Notes: generated by a model not told the origin, from the sequence alone. A stretch of DNA of 64,000 bases from Dyadobacter chenwenxiniae (GCF_022869785.1 NZ_CP094997.1:6577001-6641000), one strand, 5' to 3'; positions 34,434-43,621 are shown, counted from the stretch's first letter. Translations and numbers: made by a program.

Positions 34434-36267
34434 AAGTTCTTTTGATAATAGAAAACGTATAATCCTGACATTGCTGCTTACGCTTTTTCAGTGTCAGTTG
34501 TTATATGCCCAACTAAAACTGGTCCCGATAGACGGGTCTCGTGCTGATGAAGGGGCCGAAACGCAAAGCACATTGCGTACGGAAGCAACATTAAACCTCC
34601 CGTTTTTTGACGATTTTTCAACTGCCAAAACCGCAAGCCCGGATACTAAAAACTGGTTGCCGGGAAGCGGTGTTTACATTAATAATACACTTTCTAATTC
34701 GCAGCCTTCACTCAACATTGCGACTTTTGATGGTCTAAACGCGACGGGGACACCTTACAATTTGGTCAATCCGCTTACTCAGAATTTTACTGATACATTA
34801 ACATCCCAGCCAATCAATCTTGCAGGCAGAAAAGCTGCCGACTCTTTGTATATCAGCTTTCAGTGGATGGCAAAAGGCCTGGGAGAGCTGCCCGATTCGA
34901 GTGATTATCTGCAACTCGAATTTCTAAGTAAAAGCAGTGGTTGGGTAACGGCCTGGCAACAGGTTGGCTATAAGCTGGACACCATCTATAAAAAGCAGTT
35001 TGTCAAGATTGCGGACGCAGCTTACTTCCATGATGCATTCCAATTCAGGTTTCGAGCGTATGGACGCAACTCAGGCTATTACGACACGTGGCATTTGGAC
35101 TACGTTTACCTGGACGCCAAGCGCTCGGTGCGACAACCTTACGTTTTCGACGTTGCGGTGAGGAAAGCGGTTTCACCTTTTCTCAGGAGATACACAGCGA
35201 TGCCGCTCAGGCAATATCGTGCTAATCCACAGGCCGCCGTTTCTGATTCTGTAAAAACAGATGTTGTAAACAATTTTAATAATTTCAACATTTTAACGAG
35301 CACATTCACTATCAGGGACGCCGTTAAGGGAACTGAATTATTCAGAAACCAGCAGAGGTCCATTTATGTTGAGGCGCTGAAATCCAAGTCGCTGGCGGTA
35401 AAAACTTCGCCGCTTAACGTAAGCAGCAACCTGGATAGCCTAAAACTGACCACTAAATTCCTTATTACCACAACAGACACCATCCCCGGGGTTAATCTTA
35501 AGACCAACGACTCGATCACTTCTCGGGTAGATCTGACAGATTACTATGCCTATGACGATGGAAGTGCGGAATATGGTGTGCAGGTGAACCAAAAGCTCGG
35601 TCGCGTTGCTGTTCAATATACGCTGGCCAAACCTGATACAATAGGTGGCATCAGACTTGCTATGGTTCAGTTTAATAAAGATGTGTCAGGCCAGGGATTT
35701 ACCATTCAAATCTTTGATAGCAAAAATGGTAAGCCGGACAAACTCATTGCGCAAAGATCTGTCGGCGCAAGATATCCTGCTCAGCGAAACGGGTTTATAG
35801 ATTATGCATTCAGCACGCCGGTTGCAGTTCCCGATACTTTTTATGTGGGCTGGCTTCAACTCAATGAGCAGCCGGTTACAGTGGGATTTGACAGGAATTC
35901 GATGTTAGGAAAGAATGTTGTTTTCTATAACCTAGGCACCGAATGGGCCAAGGAAACTGCGTTGAAAGGAAGTATAATGATCCGGCCGTATCTGGGCAAG
36001 AAAGCTACGGGTATTGTGACCGGGAATGAGACAGCTCCATCGAATGAGTTTCATTTTTTCCCGAACCCAAATAAAGGAATTATAAATTGGGCTAATGCGT
36101 CTTTAAAACGAATAGAGATTTTTTCTATACAAGGACATTTAGTTCAAACCATTATTCCAAACAATGGCCAGCGTTCAGCCACGGTTGAGCTTGACGAAGG
36201 CATTTATATTGTAAAATCGTCGGACGGGAAACGATCGTTTGCCCAAAAAATGTTATTTGTCCAATAA
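34408..36267 (+). CDS. Secreted protein with type IX secretion C-terminal sorting domain
   Basis: A 619-aa protein with a signal peptide (cut after LLYAQ, about residue 28), a long beta-rich body of unknown function, and a C-terminal sorting domain from about 545. The CTD shows FHFFPNPNKGIINW, ...RIEIFSIQGHLVQTI, LDEGIYIVKSSDGKRSFAQKMLFV, the usual type A pattern. It should be carried across the outer membrane by the type IX system encoded at 39.9-46 kb. The start at 34408 lies inside the PASTA gene, indicating coupled translation. Confidence 0.9.
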   Translation: MRIYYRNSKSSFDNRKRIILTLLLTLFQCQLLYAQLKLVPIDGSRADEGAETQSTLRTEATLNLPFFDDFSTAKTASPDTKNWLPGSGVYINNTLSNSQPSLNIATFDGLNATGTPYNLVNPLTQNFTDTLTSQPINLAGRKAADSLYISFQWMAKGLGELPDSSDYLQLEFLSKSSGWVTAWQQVGYKLDTIYKKQFVKIADAAYFHDAFQFRFRAYGRNSGYYDTWHLDYVYLDAKRSVRQPYVFDVAVRKAVSPFLRRYTAMPLRQYRANPQAAVSDSVKTDVVNNFNNFNILTSTFTIRDAVKGTELFRNQQRSIYVEALKSKSLAVKTSPLNVSSNLDSLKLTTKFLITTTDTIPGVNLKTNDSITSRVDLTDYYAYDDGSAEYGVQVNQKLGRVAVQYTLAKPDTIGGIRLAMVQFNKDVSGQGFTIQIFDSKNGKPDKLIAQRSVGARYPAQRNGFIDYAFSTPVAVPDTFYVGWLQLNEQPVTVGFDRNSMLGKNVVFYNLGTEWAKETALKGSIMIRPYLGKKATGIVTGNETAPSNEFHFFPNPNKGIINWANASLKRIEIFSIQGHLVQTIIPNNGQRSATVELDEGIYIVKSSDGKRSFAQKMLFVQ

Positions 36268-36294
36268 CTTTATAAATCATAAAAAGTAAGAAGT

Positions 36295-36591
36295 ATGGAT
36301 ATTACCGTGGAAGAACTGAAGGAGCGTCTTGAAAAAGGAGAGGATATCAATTTTTACGACGTTCGGGAAGAACACGAATACGAGGAAGATAATCTGGGCG
36401 CGAAACTAATCCCGCTTGGAGAGCTGCCGGATCATCTGGATGAACTCGAACCTTTGAAGGACGAGGAAATTATCATTCACTGCCGGTCAGGCGCCAGAAG
36501 TGGGAAAGCTGCCCGTTTTTTGGAATCGCAGGGCTTTAATAATGTTAGAAATGTGCTGGGCGGAATTCTTGCCTATCGTGAGTTGGAATAG
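36295..36591 (+). CDS. Rhodanese-like sulfurtransferase
   Basis: A 98-aa single-domain rhodanese. The active Cys63 sits in the loop HCRSGARSGKA, with the preceding FYDVREEHEYEE motif. It would carry persulfide sulfur in the cytoplasm. Physiological donor and acceptor are unknown. Its stop is 11 bp from the convergent miaA stop. Confidence 0.92.
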   Translation: MDITVEELKERLEKGEDINFYDVREEHEYEEDNLGAKLIPLGELPDHLDELEPLKDEEIIIHCRSGARSGKAARFLESQGFNNVRNVLGGILAYRELE

Positions 36592-36602
36592 CATAATTCT
36601 TA

Positions 36603-37529
36603 TCATTGCTCATTATCCTGAATCCTGGCCTGAATGTAGGTCAGGATTTTTTCATACTCATTGGCCTGAAACCATTCAAATTTACCCTGATGACGAAACC
36701 AGGTTAGTTGCCGCTTGGCGTAGCGCCGTGAATTCTGTTTCAGCAGTCTGATCATTTCTGCTTCGTCATACTGGTTATCCAGAAAGCCATAAACTTCTTT
36801 ATATCCCACGGTTTGAAGCGCATGATGCGCTCTGTAAGGCAGCAAGTCTTTCGCTTCTTCCACCAGGCCGTTTGCCAGCATCATATCCATGCGAAGATCA
36901 ATCCGGTTATACAGCTCGGTGCGATCCCTGTCAAGGGCTATTAATATCTGTTCAAAAGGCCGCTTTTGCGTGTTTTTCAGATGATATTGGGAAATTGGAG
37001 CACCGGTTGTATAGAAAACTTCCAAAGCTCTTACTACGCGTTGCGGATTGTTGACTTCGGGTGTGGCAGCAAATGCCGGGTCTTTTTCACGGAGTTCTTC
37101 TTGCAGGATGTTCAGCCCGTTTGCATGAAGCTTTTCAGTTAATGATTCCCTGAGGCCAGGCAAAGGCGCAGGAAGGTCGTCTAAACCCTCGGAAACTGCT
37201 TTTACGTAGAATCCGGAACCTCCCGTCATGACGACGTAATCATGTGTCTCGAACAACTTTTCCAACAGTTTTAAAACGTCGCGTTCGAAGTCACCAGCAC
37301 TGTAATTTTCGGAAATGGAATGTGAGTTGATAAAGTGATGATTTACCTGCGCAAGCTCTTCAAGTGTTGGCTTAGCTGTGCCAATGTTCAATTCCCTAAA
37401 AAATTGTCGCGAGTCGGCGGATATGATTTCCGTGTTCAGCGCTCTGGCTATCTGAATGGACATTGCTGTTTTCCCAACGGCGGTTGGTCCTGCAATGATG
37501 ATCAAATATTTCTTTGGACTTTCTGACAT
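36603..37529 (-). CDS. miaA: tRNA dimethylallyltransferase
   Basis: A 308-aa enzyme that transfers a dimethylallyl group to A37 of tRNAs reading UNN codons. It has the P-loop GPTAVGKT (14-21), the ISADSRQFFRELNIGTAKPT substrate-binding stretch split around Asp/Ser, and the VGYKEVYGFLDNQYD and RYAKRQLTWFR family signatures. Length is normal. Confidence 0.97.
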   Translation of the reverse strand: MSESPKKYLIIIAGPTAVGKTAMSIQIARALNTEIISADSRQFFRELNIGTAKPTLEELAQVNHHFINSHSISENYSAGDFERDVLKLLEKLFETHDYVVMTGGSGFYVKAVSEGLDDLPAPLPGLRESLTEKLHANGLNILQEELREKDPAFAATPEVNNPQRVVRALEVFYTTGAPISQYHLKNTQKRPFEQILIALDRDRTELYNRIDLRMDMMLANGLVEEAKDLLPYRAHHALQTVGYKEVYGFLDNQYDEAEMIRLLKQNSRRYAKRQLTWFRHQGKFEWFQANEYEKILTYIQARIQDNEQ

Positions 37530-37782
37530 TCGACGCTTTTGGTTCCATTATTAGTCTGTCGCGAAATTACGGATCAAAGATTTCTGCACACTAGTTTTTC
37601 TCATATTTAAGCGATGCCCGACTGCTGGTTTTTTAATCTTTTAGCGGCAATAAGGATTAGTTAATTTTTTTGTATAATTTATGGAGAAAACGCCCTTGTT
37701 CTCGTCAAAATAGAATTCGTCAGCGTGCTAACTCTTATAGTTTTCATTCTTATTTTCAGTTCACATTCTAAACATTAACATT

Positions 37783-38404
37783 ATGTTCAAAAGATTATTA
37801 CTATTTGCCTGGATTGGATCCATGACGCTTTTGATTGGTTGCGAAGGCAAGCAGGGTGAAGTTGGGCCGAAAGGAGATCCGGGCGTTGCCGGCCCGGCGG
37901 GACCTGCCGGACCAGCTGGTGAAGATGGAACCGGGTCGGGTGGAGGAGCGATTATCTTGTCTTCGGGTGCTGTTAAAACGGACACTTCTGGTGGTTTCGT
38001 TACCGGCTTTAATGATTTGACGCCTGCGGAAGATAGTTTATTCCAATCTTCGGCCATCTTGGTCTACATTAAATCACAAGATGTATACTGGCCTCTGCCA
38101 GGATTGGTTCTGTTTGGATCGGGCGCCACAGCCGCCGGAAGTGAATTTACTTTTGTTCACGGTATACAAAACAAGACATTCTTTGTTGAGTTGTTTCAAA
38201 GAGGATGGTCTGAGGAGAAGCTTACTAGTGCACCTGACAGATCGTTTCAGGACGTCCGTGTCGTGATCATTCCTGGGATCATAGCTGGGAAGAATGGATG
38301 CGGAAATTCTCAAGAGTTACGAGAAGACGATTGCTGCATTAGGGTTAACAGAAGACAAGACAAGGTTGACCAAGGCATTCAAATTCAAGTTACCTAAGAA
38401 ATAA
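37783..38404 (+). pseudogene. Collagen-like-repeat lipoprotein, C-terminus frameshifted
   Basis: SPII signal with lipidated Cys20 (LLIGC), then collagen-like Gly-X-Y triplets (GEVGPKGDPGVAGPAG..., residues ~25-49) and a globular domain. The uninterrupted reading ends at 38397 with an unlikely Cys/Asn-rich tail. One base fewer near 38290 (GGGAAGAA) gives instead GRMDAEILKSYEKTIAALG and a lysine-rich end at 38404 (206 aa), which reads like a natural C-terminus. So one extra A is probable. The IS150-type element begins 33 bp after this stop. Confidence 0.7.
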
Positions 38405-38411
38405 AAAAGCG

Positions 38412-38432
38412 AGGCATAAAAAAAGGTTATCC
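38412..38432. terminator. Left half of a bidirectional terminator split by the IS
   Basis: AGGCATAAAAAAAGGTTATCC is the exact reverse complement of 39876-39896. Joined through the loop AGTGC, the two halves form a perfect 21-bp-arm terminator with A7/T7 tracts, between the lipoprotein gene and the convergent gldN. The IS sits in the loop. Confidence 0.85.
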
Positions 38433-38436
38433 AGTG

Positions 38437-38460
38437 TGGACTGAACCCCAAAAGTTGGAC
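38437..38460 (+). repeat. IS terminal inverted repeat, left
   Basis: Begins TGGACTGAACCCC and matches the complement of the other end at 19 of 24 positions. Confidence 0.85.
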
Positions 38461-38470
38461 GAGTTAAGAT

Positions 38471-39313
38471 TTAACGATTAGTGTGATGAGCCCGGTATTG
38501 AGCCGGGCTCATTCCATTTAAATTAAGCCTGATCCTATCTTTGTTGTAATAGTGAATGTAATCTTTGATGTCTTTTTTGAGCTCATCAATGCTTTGATAT
38601 TTGTTCAGGTAGAACAATTCCGATTTAATTGTTCCAAAAAAGTTTTCAATAATAGCGTTGTCCAGGCAATTGCCTTTTCTGGACATACTTTGGGTAATGC
38701 CTTTTGATTTGAGCATTTTTTGATATTCACTCATTTGGTATTGCCATCCCTGATCCGAATGTAGCACCAGGCTTTCTGGCTTATTTATCTTTTTAAATGC
38801 GGTTTTGAGCATTTGTGTGACTTGTTTGAAATTAGCCGATTCAGATAGGCTATAACTGATGATTTCTCCATTAAAGAGATCAATAATAGGAGATAGAAAA
38901 AGTTTTTTGTCTTTCACCCTGAACTCAGAGACATCCGTTGCCCATTTCTGTGATGGCTTTATAGATTTAAAATCCCTGTTGAGGATGTTGGGCGCTACCT
39001 TGCCTGTCTGACCTTTGTAAGAGCGGTACTTTTTGGCGCGGACCAGCGATTTAAGGTCCATGGCCTTCATCAGCTTTAAGACCGTTTTATGGTTGATGTT
39101 GCTGCCCATCTTACGGATAGTCATTGTAATGCGACGGTAGCCGAACCTTCCCTTATGCCGATCATAAACTTGCCTGATCTGCCTTCGCGCGTCTTTATAC
39201 TTGCTGTCGGCAGCGCTATTTTTAATATGGTAGTAGAAATTACTTCTGGGTATTTCAAAGAGGTCCAAAAGCAATTCAAGCGGGTATTTCTGCCTTAACC
39301 CATGGATTGTCAA
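38471..39313 (-). CDS. IS150-type transposase OrfB (DDE integrase core)
   Basis: A 280-aa reading frame with an HTH_21 segment (HKGRFGYRRITMTIRK) and an rve/DDE catalytic core: D127 (WATDVSEF), D187 (LHSDQGWQY) and E223 (DNAIIENFFGTIK), giving the D-D(35)-E spacing of IS3 transposases. It opens with TTG at 39313 and is presumably made mainly as an OrfAB fusion by -1 slippage near the A-rich end of orfA (CAAAAGAAAAAGC). Confidence 0.95.
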   Translation of the reverse strand: MTIHGLRQKYPLELLLDLFEIPRSNFYYHIKNSAADSKYKDARRQIRQVYDRHKGRFGYRRITMTIRKMGSNINHKTVLKLMKAMDLKSLVRAKKYRSYKGQTGKVAPNILNRDFKSIKPSQKWATDVSEFRVKDKKLFLSPIIDLFNGEIISYSLSESANFKQVTQMLKTAFKKINKPESLVLHSDQGWQYQMSEYQKMLKSKGITQSMSRKGNCLDNAIIENFFGTIKSELFYLNKYQSIDELKKDIKDYIHYYNKDRIRLNLNGMSPAQYRAHHTNR

Positions 39314-39828
39314 CGCTTTTTCTTTTGCGCAGCTTCCTTCTCGCGGATTAAGGCATCCAGCTTTTTTAGCAAGTCATTCTCTGCCCTCAGGCGCAGGTTC
39401 TCGTTTTCGAGCTCCTCCAATCGGGTCAATGGACCGTATGTTTTAATGATCTTGGGTTTGTTTTTCATAGACCTGGGCCTGCCACGGGCCGTGATAAAAC
39501 CATCTATACCAAACTGCTCATACTGCCTGATCCAGACATGTAAAGTACTCATGCTGGGTATTTTAAATTTGAAGCAGCACTCATTCAAAGATAAGCCCTG
39601 GTTCTGATAAGCATGCACGACTTGTTGCTTAAATTCTTTTGTGTAATTGTGCCCGTATTGCGGCAAAAGGCTTGAACCCCCGCCTTGCTTATAATGTCCA
39701 ATCCATTTTTGCACACTGGATTTAGCAATCTTAAAGCGTCTGGATAATTCATTGATACCATCACCGGCTAGATAGGCTTTAACGACCTTTAGCCTGAAAG
39801 CTACACTGTGTTTTCTGTTTTTGCCCAT
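39310..39828 (-). CDS. IS150-type transposase OrfA (helix-turn-helix)
   Basis: A 172-aa DNA-binding protein with two helix-turn-helix units (GINELSRRFKIAKSSVQKWI near residue 25 and LSLNECCFKFKIPSMSTLHVWI near 80) and a C-terminal leucine zipper (LEELENENLRLRAENDLLKKL). This is the organisation of IS150 OrfA. Its last codons overlap orfB by 4 bp. Confidence 0.93.
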   Translation of the reverse strand: MGKNRKHSVAFRLKVVKAYLAGDGINELSRRFKIAKSSVQKWIGHYKQGGGSSLLPQYGHNYTKEFKQQVVHAYQNQGLSLNECCFKFKIPSMSTLHVWIRQYEQFGIDGFITARGRPRSMKNKPKIIKTYGPLTRLEELENENLRLRAENDLLKKLDALIREKEAAQKKKR

Positions 39829-39847
39829 AAAAAAGCCCCCAAGAAGT

Positions 39848-39871
39848 GTCTAACTTTTTGGGGGCAGTGCA
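39848..39871 (-). repeat. IS terminal inverted repeat, right
   Basis: Read on the minus strand it begins TGCACTGCCCCC; it is followed by the GTG target duplication. Confidence 0.85.
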
Positions 39872-39875
39872 GTGC

Positions 39876-39896
39876 GGATAACCTTTTTTTATGCCT
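39876..39896. terminator. Right half of the split bidirectional terminator
   Basis: Exact reverse complement of 38412-38432, with T7 at 39884-39890. It is the gldN-proximal arm; alone it cannot form the original hairpin. Confidence 0.85.
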
Positions 39897-39909
39897 GATA
39901 GGTTTGAGA

Positions 39910-40974
39910 TTAATATTCCCAAAGTCCGTGTTCCAGTTCCATTAACTCCTGCTCGTAGTTCAAAGACTTGATAAGTGCTTCTTTTTCGCCGTTATAGATA
40001 TCTAAAAATGCTCTGTCGTTTGCATTCGAATACTTTGTGATACGACCGTAGAACAAGCGCAAATCAAACGCATCTGCAAGGTTTTTATTCTGAGCGGTGT
40101 TATGCGTATTGTACCAAATATATTTCTTAGGATCGCTTCTGAATAGTCTTTCCACGTCTTTGTAACGGAAAGAAGCAACAGGCAATTCAAGACCAGTAGC
40201 AGTTTGTTCTGACGGAAGGATGATCGTCAAAGTTTGGATGTCGTTATACAAACGAGATCTTTTCTTATCAAATGTCCAATCTTCTTTTACTTCAAGAATG
40301 CTCAACTGCTCAGGGAAATATTCTTCCTCAGTAGCGGCAACTTCGGTCTGGAATGTTGTATCAACTTTTGGTTGCTCAACTACCGGTGGCTCTTCTTTAG
40401 CTACCTCAGTTTTTGCGCCTTTCTTGGTAGACTTCTTCTTTGGTGGGCCCCATCCATCATCTTCGGCAGCTGCCTCAGGTTTTGTGTCTTTTTTTGTATT
40501 GCCCCAACCATCGTCAGCTGTTGCTGCCTGTTTAGTAGGATCAGCCTTTGCCTTGGCACCCCATCCATCATCGGCTTTCGCAGGTTCGCCAAAACCTGCG
40601 GCAAGTTCCTCTGCGGATAATCCGGCGGTTTGATTAGGGATTAATATACGCTTATGCAGTTCATCAGCATCAATTTTAGTAGCGCATGAGTCATTTGTAT
40701 AAGCATCAATCAAACCCGCTTTTGCAGCTTCCAGCAGATAACGTGTGATCTCATTGTTTTTTGAGAACATAGAAACATTTTGTTTCTCTTTCAGATCGAC
40801 CCTTCTCCATAGCGTTCTCTTCATCAAAATGTCACCATCAGCGATGGGGCGTGACGAAAACTGGTTAGCTGTGGAATCCTCCTTTTCCTGGGCGAAGGCT
40901 GCGCCTGTTGCCAAAGACAAAGAAAGTAATGACCATGCAATCGTTTTTCCGTTCATTCTTCTCATAACATACAT
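39910..40974 (-). CDS. gldN: Type IX secretion / gliding motility protein GldN (PorN)
   Basis: A 354-aa exported protein of the GldN/PorN family, part of the GldK-GldN ring under the outer membrane. After the signal peptide (ends GAAFAQ) come the family blocks RPIADGDILMKRTLWRRVDLKEKQN and, at the C-terminus, RLYNDIQTLTIILP...YKDVERLF. In between sits an unusual low-complexity insert with three (A/E)DDGWG units at residues 135-139, 154-158 and 172-176. ATG 40965 and 40956 are alternative starts. Last gene of the porP-gldKLMN run. Confidence 0.93.
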   Translation of the reverse strand: MYVMRRMNGKTIAWSLLSLSLATGAAFAQEKEDSTANQFSSRPIADGDILMKRTLWRRVDLKEKQNVSMFSKNNEITRYLLEAAKAGLIDAYTNDSCATKIDADELHKRILIPNQTAGLSAEELAAGFGEPAKADDGWGAKAKADPTKQAATADDGWGNTKKDTKPEAAAEDDGWGPPKKKSTKKGAKTEVAKEEPPVVEQPKVDTTFQTEVAATEEEYFPEQLSILEVKEDWTFDKKRSRLYNDIQTLTIILPSEQTATGLELPVASFRYKDVERLFRSDPKKYIWYNTHNTAQNKNLADAFDLRLFYGRITKYSNANDRAFLDIYNGEKEALIKSLNYEQELMELEHGLWEY

Positions 40975-41012
40975 AAGGTTGTATTGTCCAATCAACGATT
41001 AAAATTGACTGA

Positions 41013-42606
41013 TTAGTATAGCGTTACCTGACGAGTTTGGTTACCCATTTCAACTTCGCTAATTGCTCCTTTAAAATTCTGACGTTCAACTTTCAAAATA
41101 GAGATTACGTAGCGGTCACCTGGTTGTGCTTGTTGCGCCAATGAAGAGATTGAACCTCCGCCGCCGTTCAGCGTGACGCCATTAATACGGCGGTTTCCGC
41201 GAGCCAATGATATCTCAACCTGGGAAACTCTAAATCTCGCATCTTCCGGAGAAAAGTTCTTAAAGCTCTCATCAGGAACAGCGATGACTTGTATACTTCG
41301 TGCGCCGGCAGCAGGAGCTCCTTTTCTTTCATCAAATGGCGCACCATTCACCCTTACTTCAATTGAAGGCTTAGGGACCCGGTTTACACGGAATGGCTCA
41401 GAACCCAAAACGTTTCCACCATTGCTAACTGTAATATTCAGCTGTGCTTTGCTTGGAACGATCGTAAACTTTCCTTTCTGTCCGCTTTGAATAATTTCTC
41501 CACCGTCGGTTGAAAAACTCGGTGCCCAAAGTGCTCCTAATGCAGGGCTTTGGATACTCAGTTTATTCGCGCAACCCAAATACAACGGAGGTAATGTTCC
41601 TGTCTCAATTTGGTAAGAAGGCTTCACTACAAAATATTCCTGGTTCATCGTGTAAGTGGTATCTCTTCCCGATGGCGTAGGAATCGTGATGCGTGCCTGC
41701 AATTCTTTGCGTACATTCCCTTCTGCATTATAACCACCTCCCTGCGCAGTGAATTCAATCATACCAACACCGTTCTCAACTTTAACAGGCGAGCCGTTCA
41801 AGCTCATGCGAGGAGTTATCCCCGATGCCGAAGCGGCAATAAACATTTGTCCTTTGAATTTTGTACCAGCCACGACGGTTTTAGCATCCGCACTAACCAT
41901 CGCAAGCACGCGGTCAAATTTAACGTCAGCTGCACCCACTTTACTTGCCAGATAGTTCAAAACTTCGCCTTCCATACGGCGAATGTCTGTTGGCTTCTGA
42001 CTTAAAACTGCCAATGCAGCTGCAACGGGTGTTGATTCGAAATTTAACTCAGCAAAATCTTTGTTTCTTTGTTCTTTGTTTGTTTTAACGCCCGGATCTT
42101 CTCTGCCGTCCATTGCAAGCATTTGGAATTTATTAGGAGATAAAGCATTTAATCTTGCAGTGTACGCATTAAGCGTCTCTTTCAAACCATAGGCCTTCCC
42201 TTTTTTTTCCTTGTGCAATCATCATTTCAGCAACCTTGGCTTCTTCATCTGGGTTTTTAATTCCACCTTCCTCATTCAATCCGCCACCCGCTTTGGTGAT
42301 AATCTCCTGCTTCAATGTATTGATTTCATTGGTCAGGTCAGCAGTAAACTTGCGAACCTCTTCGGCTTGTTTGATTACCGCCACATCGGCCGACCTGTTG
42401 CCAGCTTTCTCTACGGCTGCCTTGATTTTAAGTACAGTTTCCTGGTTTATTTTATTAGCTGCTCCGGAGGATAGTTCCAAAGAATTGTTCAGAAGAATGA
42501 ATTTTTCTATGATGGCTGAACTGACCTGCAATGCAAGCATTGCAGTAAGTACCAGGTACATCATGCCAATCATCTTTTGACGGGGTGTTTCTTTTCCACC
42601 TGCCAT
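41013..42606 (-). pseudogene. gldM: Type IX motor protein GldM (PorM), frameshifted at an A8 run
   Basis: GldM is the inner-membrane-anchored, periplasm-spanning partner of GldL in the type IX motor. The 5' part (42606 to about 42200) encodes MAGGKETPRQKMIGMMYLVL with the anchoring helix and first helical domain. The rest (to 41013) encodes the three beta domains. The two frames meet at AAAAAAAA (42201-42208, minus strand): eight A give IAQGKKREGLWFER and an early stop, seven A give IAQGKKGKAYGLKETL and a normal 530-aa GldM. A homopolymer error or slippage is likely; true loss would disable secretion. Confidence 0.88.
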
Positions 42607-42701
42607 ATATTCAGTAATCAGTTATCAGTGATTGAATAATTTATTGATAACAAACAATTAATAATCTCAGAAGGATTTACTATATGCTTGCTAATCCACT
42701 A

Positions 42702-43517
42702 TTACACGTTGCTACCACGCATGGCAGTCAGCATATTACCATAAATGCCATTCAGAGACGAAATATTAGTCGTCAGTTTAGACATTTCGTTTTTAAATAC
42801 TTGTGATTCTTTTGTTGCGTCAGCCATGTTTTCCATTGCAGCTGTAAGGTTGCCATAAAATGCATTCATGGCCTTCAAGTGCTTCGTCGTATCTTGAAGT
42901 TCCAGCTCATAAACCGCATTAAGTGCGCCCATGTTTTTGGTAATCTGCTGGAATTGTTCACGGTAAGATTGCGCATCCTTTGTAGCGTCAGCCATAGAAC
43001 TCATAGCGCTGATCGCAACACCATAAGATTTATTCATATCATTGATCGCCGTTGACGCACTTTTCACATTTCTTGCGTAATCATTAGTAGCAACAGTTGC
43101 ATCCGTCAGATCGCTGATTTTGCCAACTGTTTCAGACAGGTTTCTGAAACCTTTTCCAAGGCTGTCGAAAACCTCAGGTCCAAGTTTCGCATTGTCAAGC
43201 ATGTTGTCCAATTTAGCTGTAACACCACTTGAAGATGTAGATCCACGAGTAATAGCAGGACCATTGTAATCGTCTGCAAGCTCAGGGTAAACGCGGGTCC
43301 AGTCCGGATCGCGATCAGAAGATTGTGTTAGTGTCTGAAGTGCGTAGAGTAAAAATATAAGTACCTCAGTACCCAATCCTGCAATTAGTAAAGGGCCACC
43401 AAAGTCCCAGTGTTGAATTTTCGCTAACGCTCCCAAAATAACAACGGCAGCACCTGCGCTATATATTGTTGGTACCAGTTTATCCCAAAAAAAATTAGGT
43501 CCGCTATTCTTAGCCAT
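42702..43517 (-). CDS. gldL: Type IX motor protein GldL (PorL)
   Basis: A 271-aa inner-membrane protein. Two N-terminal membrane helices (LVPTIYSAGAAVVILGALAKI and LLIAGLGTEVLIFLLYALQ) are followed by a long cytoplasmic helical domain. GldL assembles with GldM into the proton-driven motor; the membrane glutamate E50 in GTEVLIF corresponds to the conserved acidic residue of the family. It lies between gldK and gldM. Confidence 0.96.
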   Translation of the reverse strand: MAKNSGPNFFWDKLVPTIYSAGAAVVILGALAKIQHWDFGGPLLIAGLGTEVLIFLLYALQTLTQSSDRDPDWTRVYPELADDYNGPAITRGSTSSSGVTAKLDNMLDNAKLGPEVFDSLGKGFRNLSETVGKISDLTDATVATNDYARNVKSASTAINDMNKSYGVAISAMSSMADATKDAQSYREQFQQITKNMGALNAVYELELQDTTKHLKAMNAFYGNLTAAMENMADATKESQVFKNEMSKLTTNISSLNGIYGNMLTAMRGSNV

Positions 43518-43583
43518 ACTTGTTGAAATCAGTTACAGTGAAAAATTTAGAAATTGTTAGTTTGAATTGAATTGAAGAGGTCG

Positions 43584-43621
43584 TAAAAAAGAAGCAGAGT
43601 TACGGAAAACGCTGCTTCTTT
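43584..43621 (-). terminator. Hairpin with T-tract between gldK and gldL
   Basis: On the minus strand AAAGAAGCAG pairs with CTGCTTCTTT, followed by TTT. It lies 17 bp after the gldK stop and upstream of gldL, so it would end or attenuate the gldK transcript before gldLMN. Confidence 0.65.

Larger units (their letters stand above)
38437..39871 (-). mobile_element. IS3-family, IS150-group insertion sequence, intact
   Basis: A 1435-bp element with TG...CA ends, 24-bp imperfect terminal inverted repeats (19 of 24 matching; 38437-38460 and 39848-39871) and a 3-bp direct repeat GTG on both sides (38434-38436, 39872-39874). It carries orfA and orfB overlapping by 4 bp in the -1 relation, as IS3 members do to make OrfAB by programmed frameshift. 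Both frames are open, so it looks recently active. Size and OrfA/OrfB lengths (172/280 aa) fit IS150 closely. Confidence 0.92.

Noticed and set aside
39310..39313. Frameshift between transposase orfA and orfB
   Set aside because: This is the normal overlapping arrangement of IS3-family elements, not damage.
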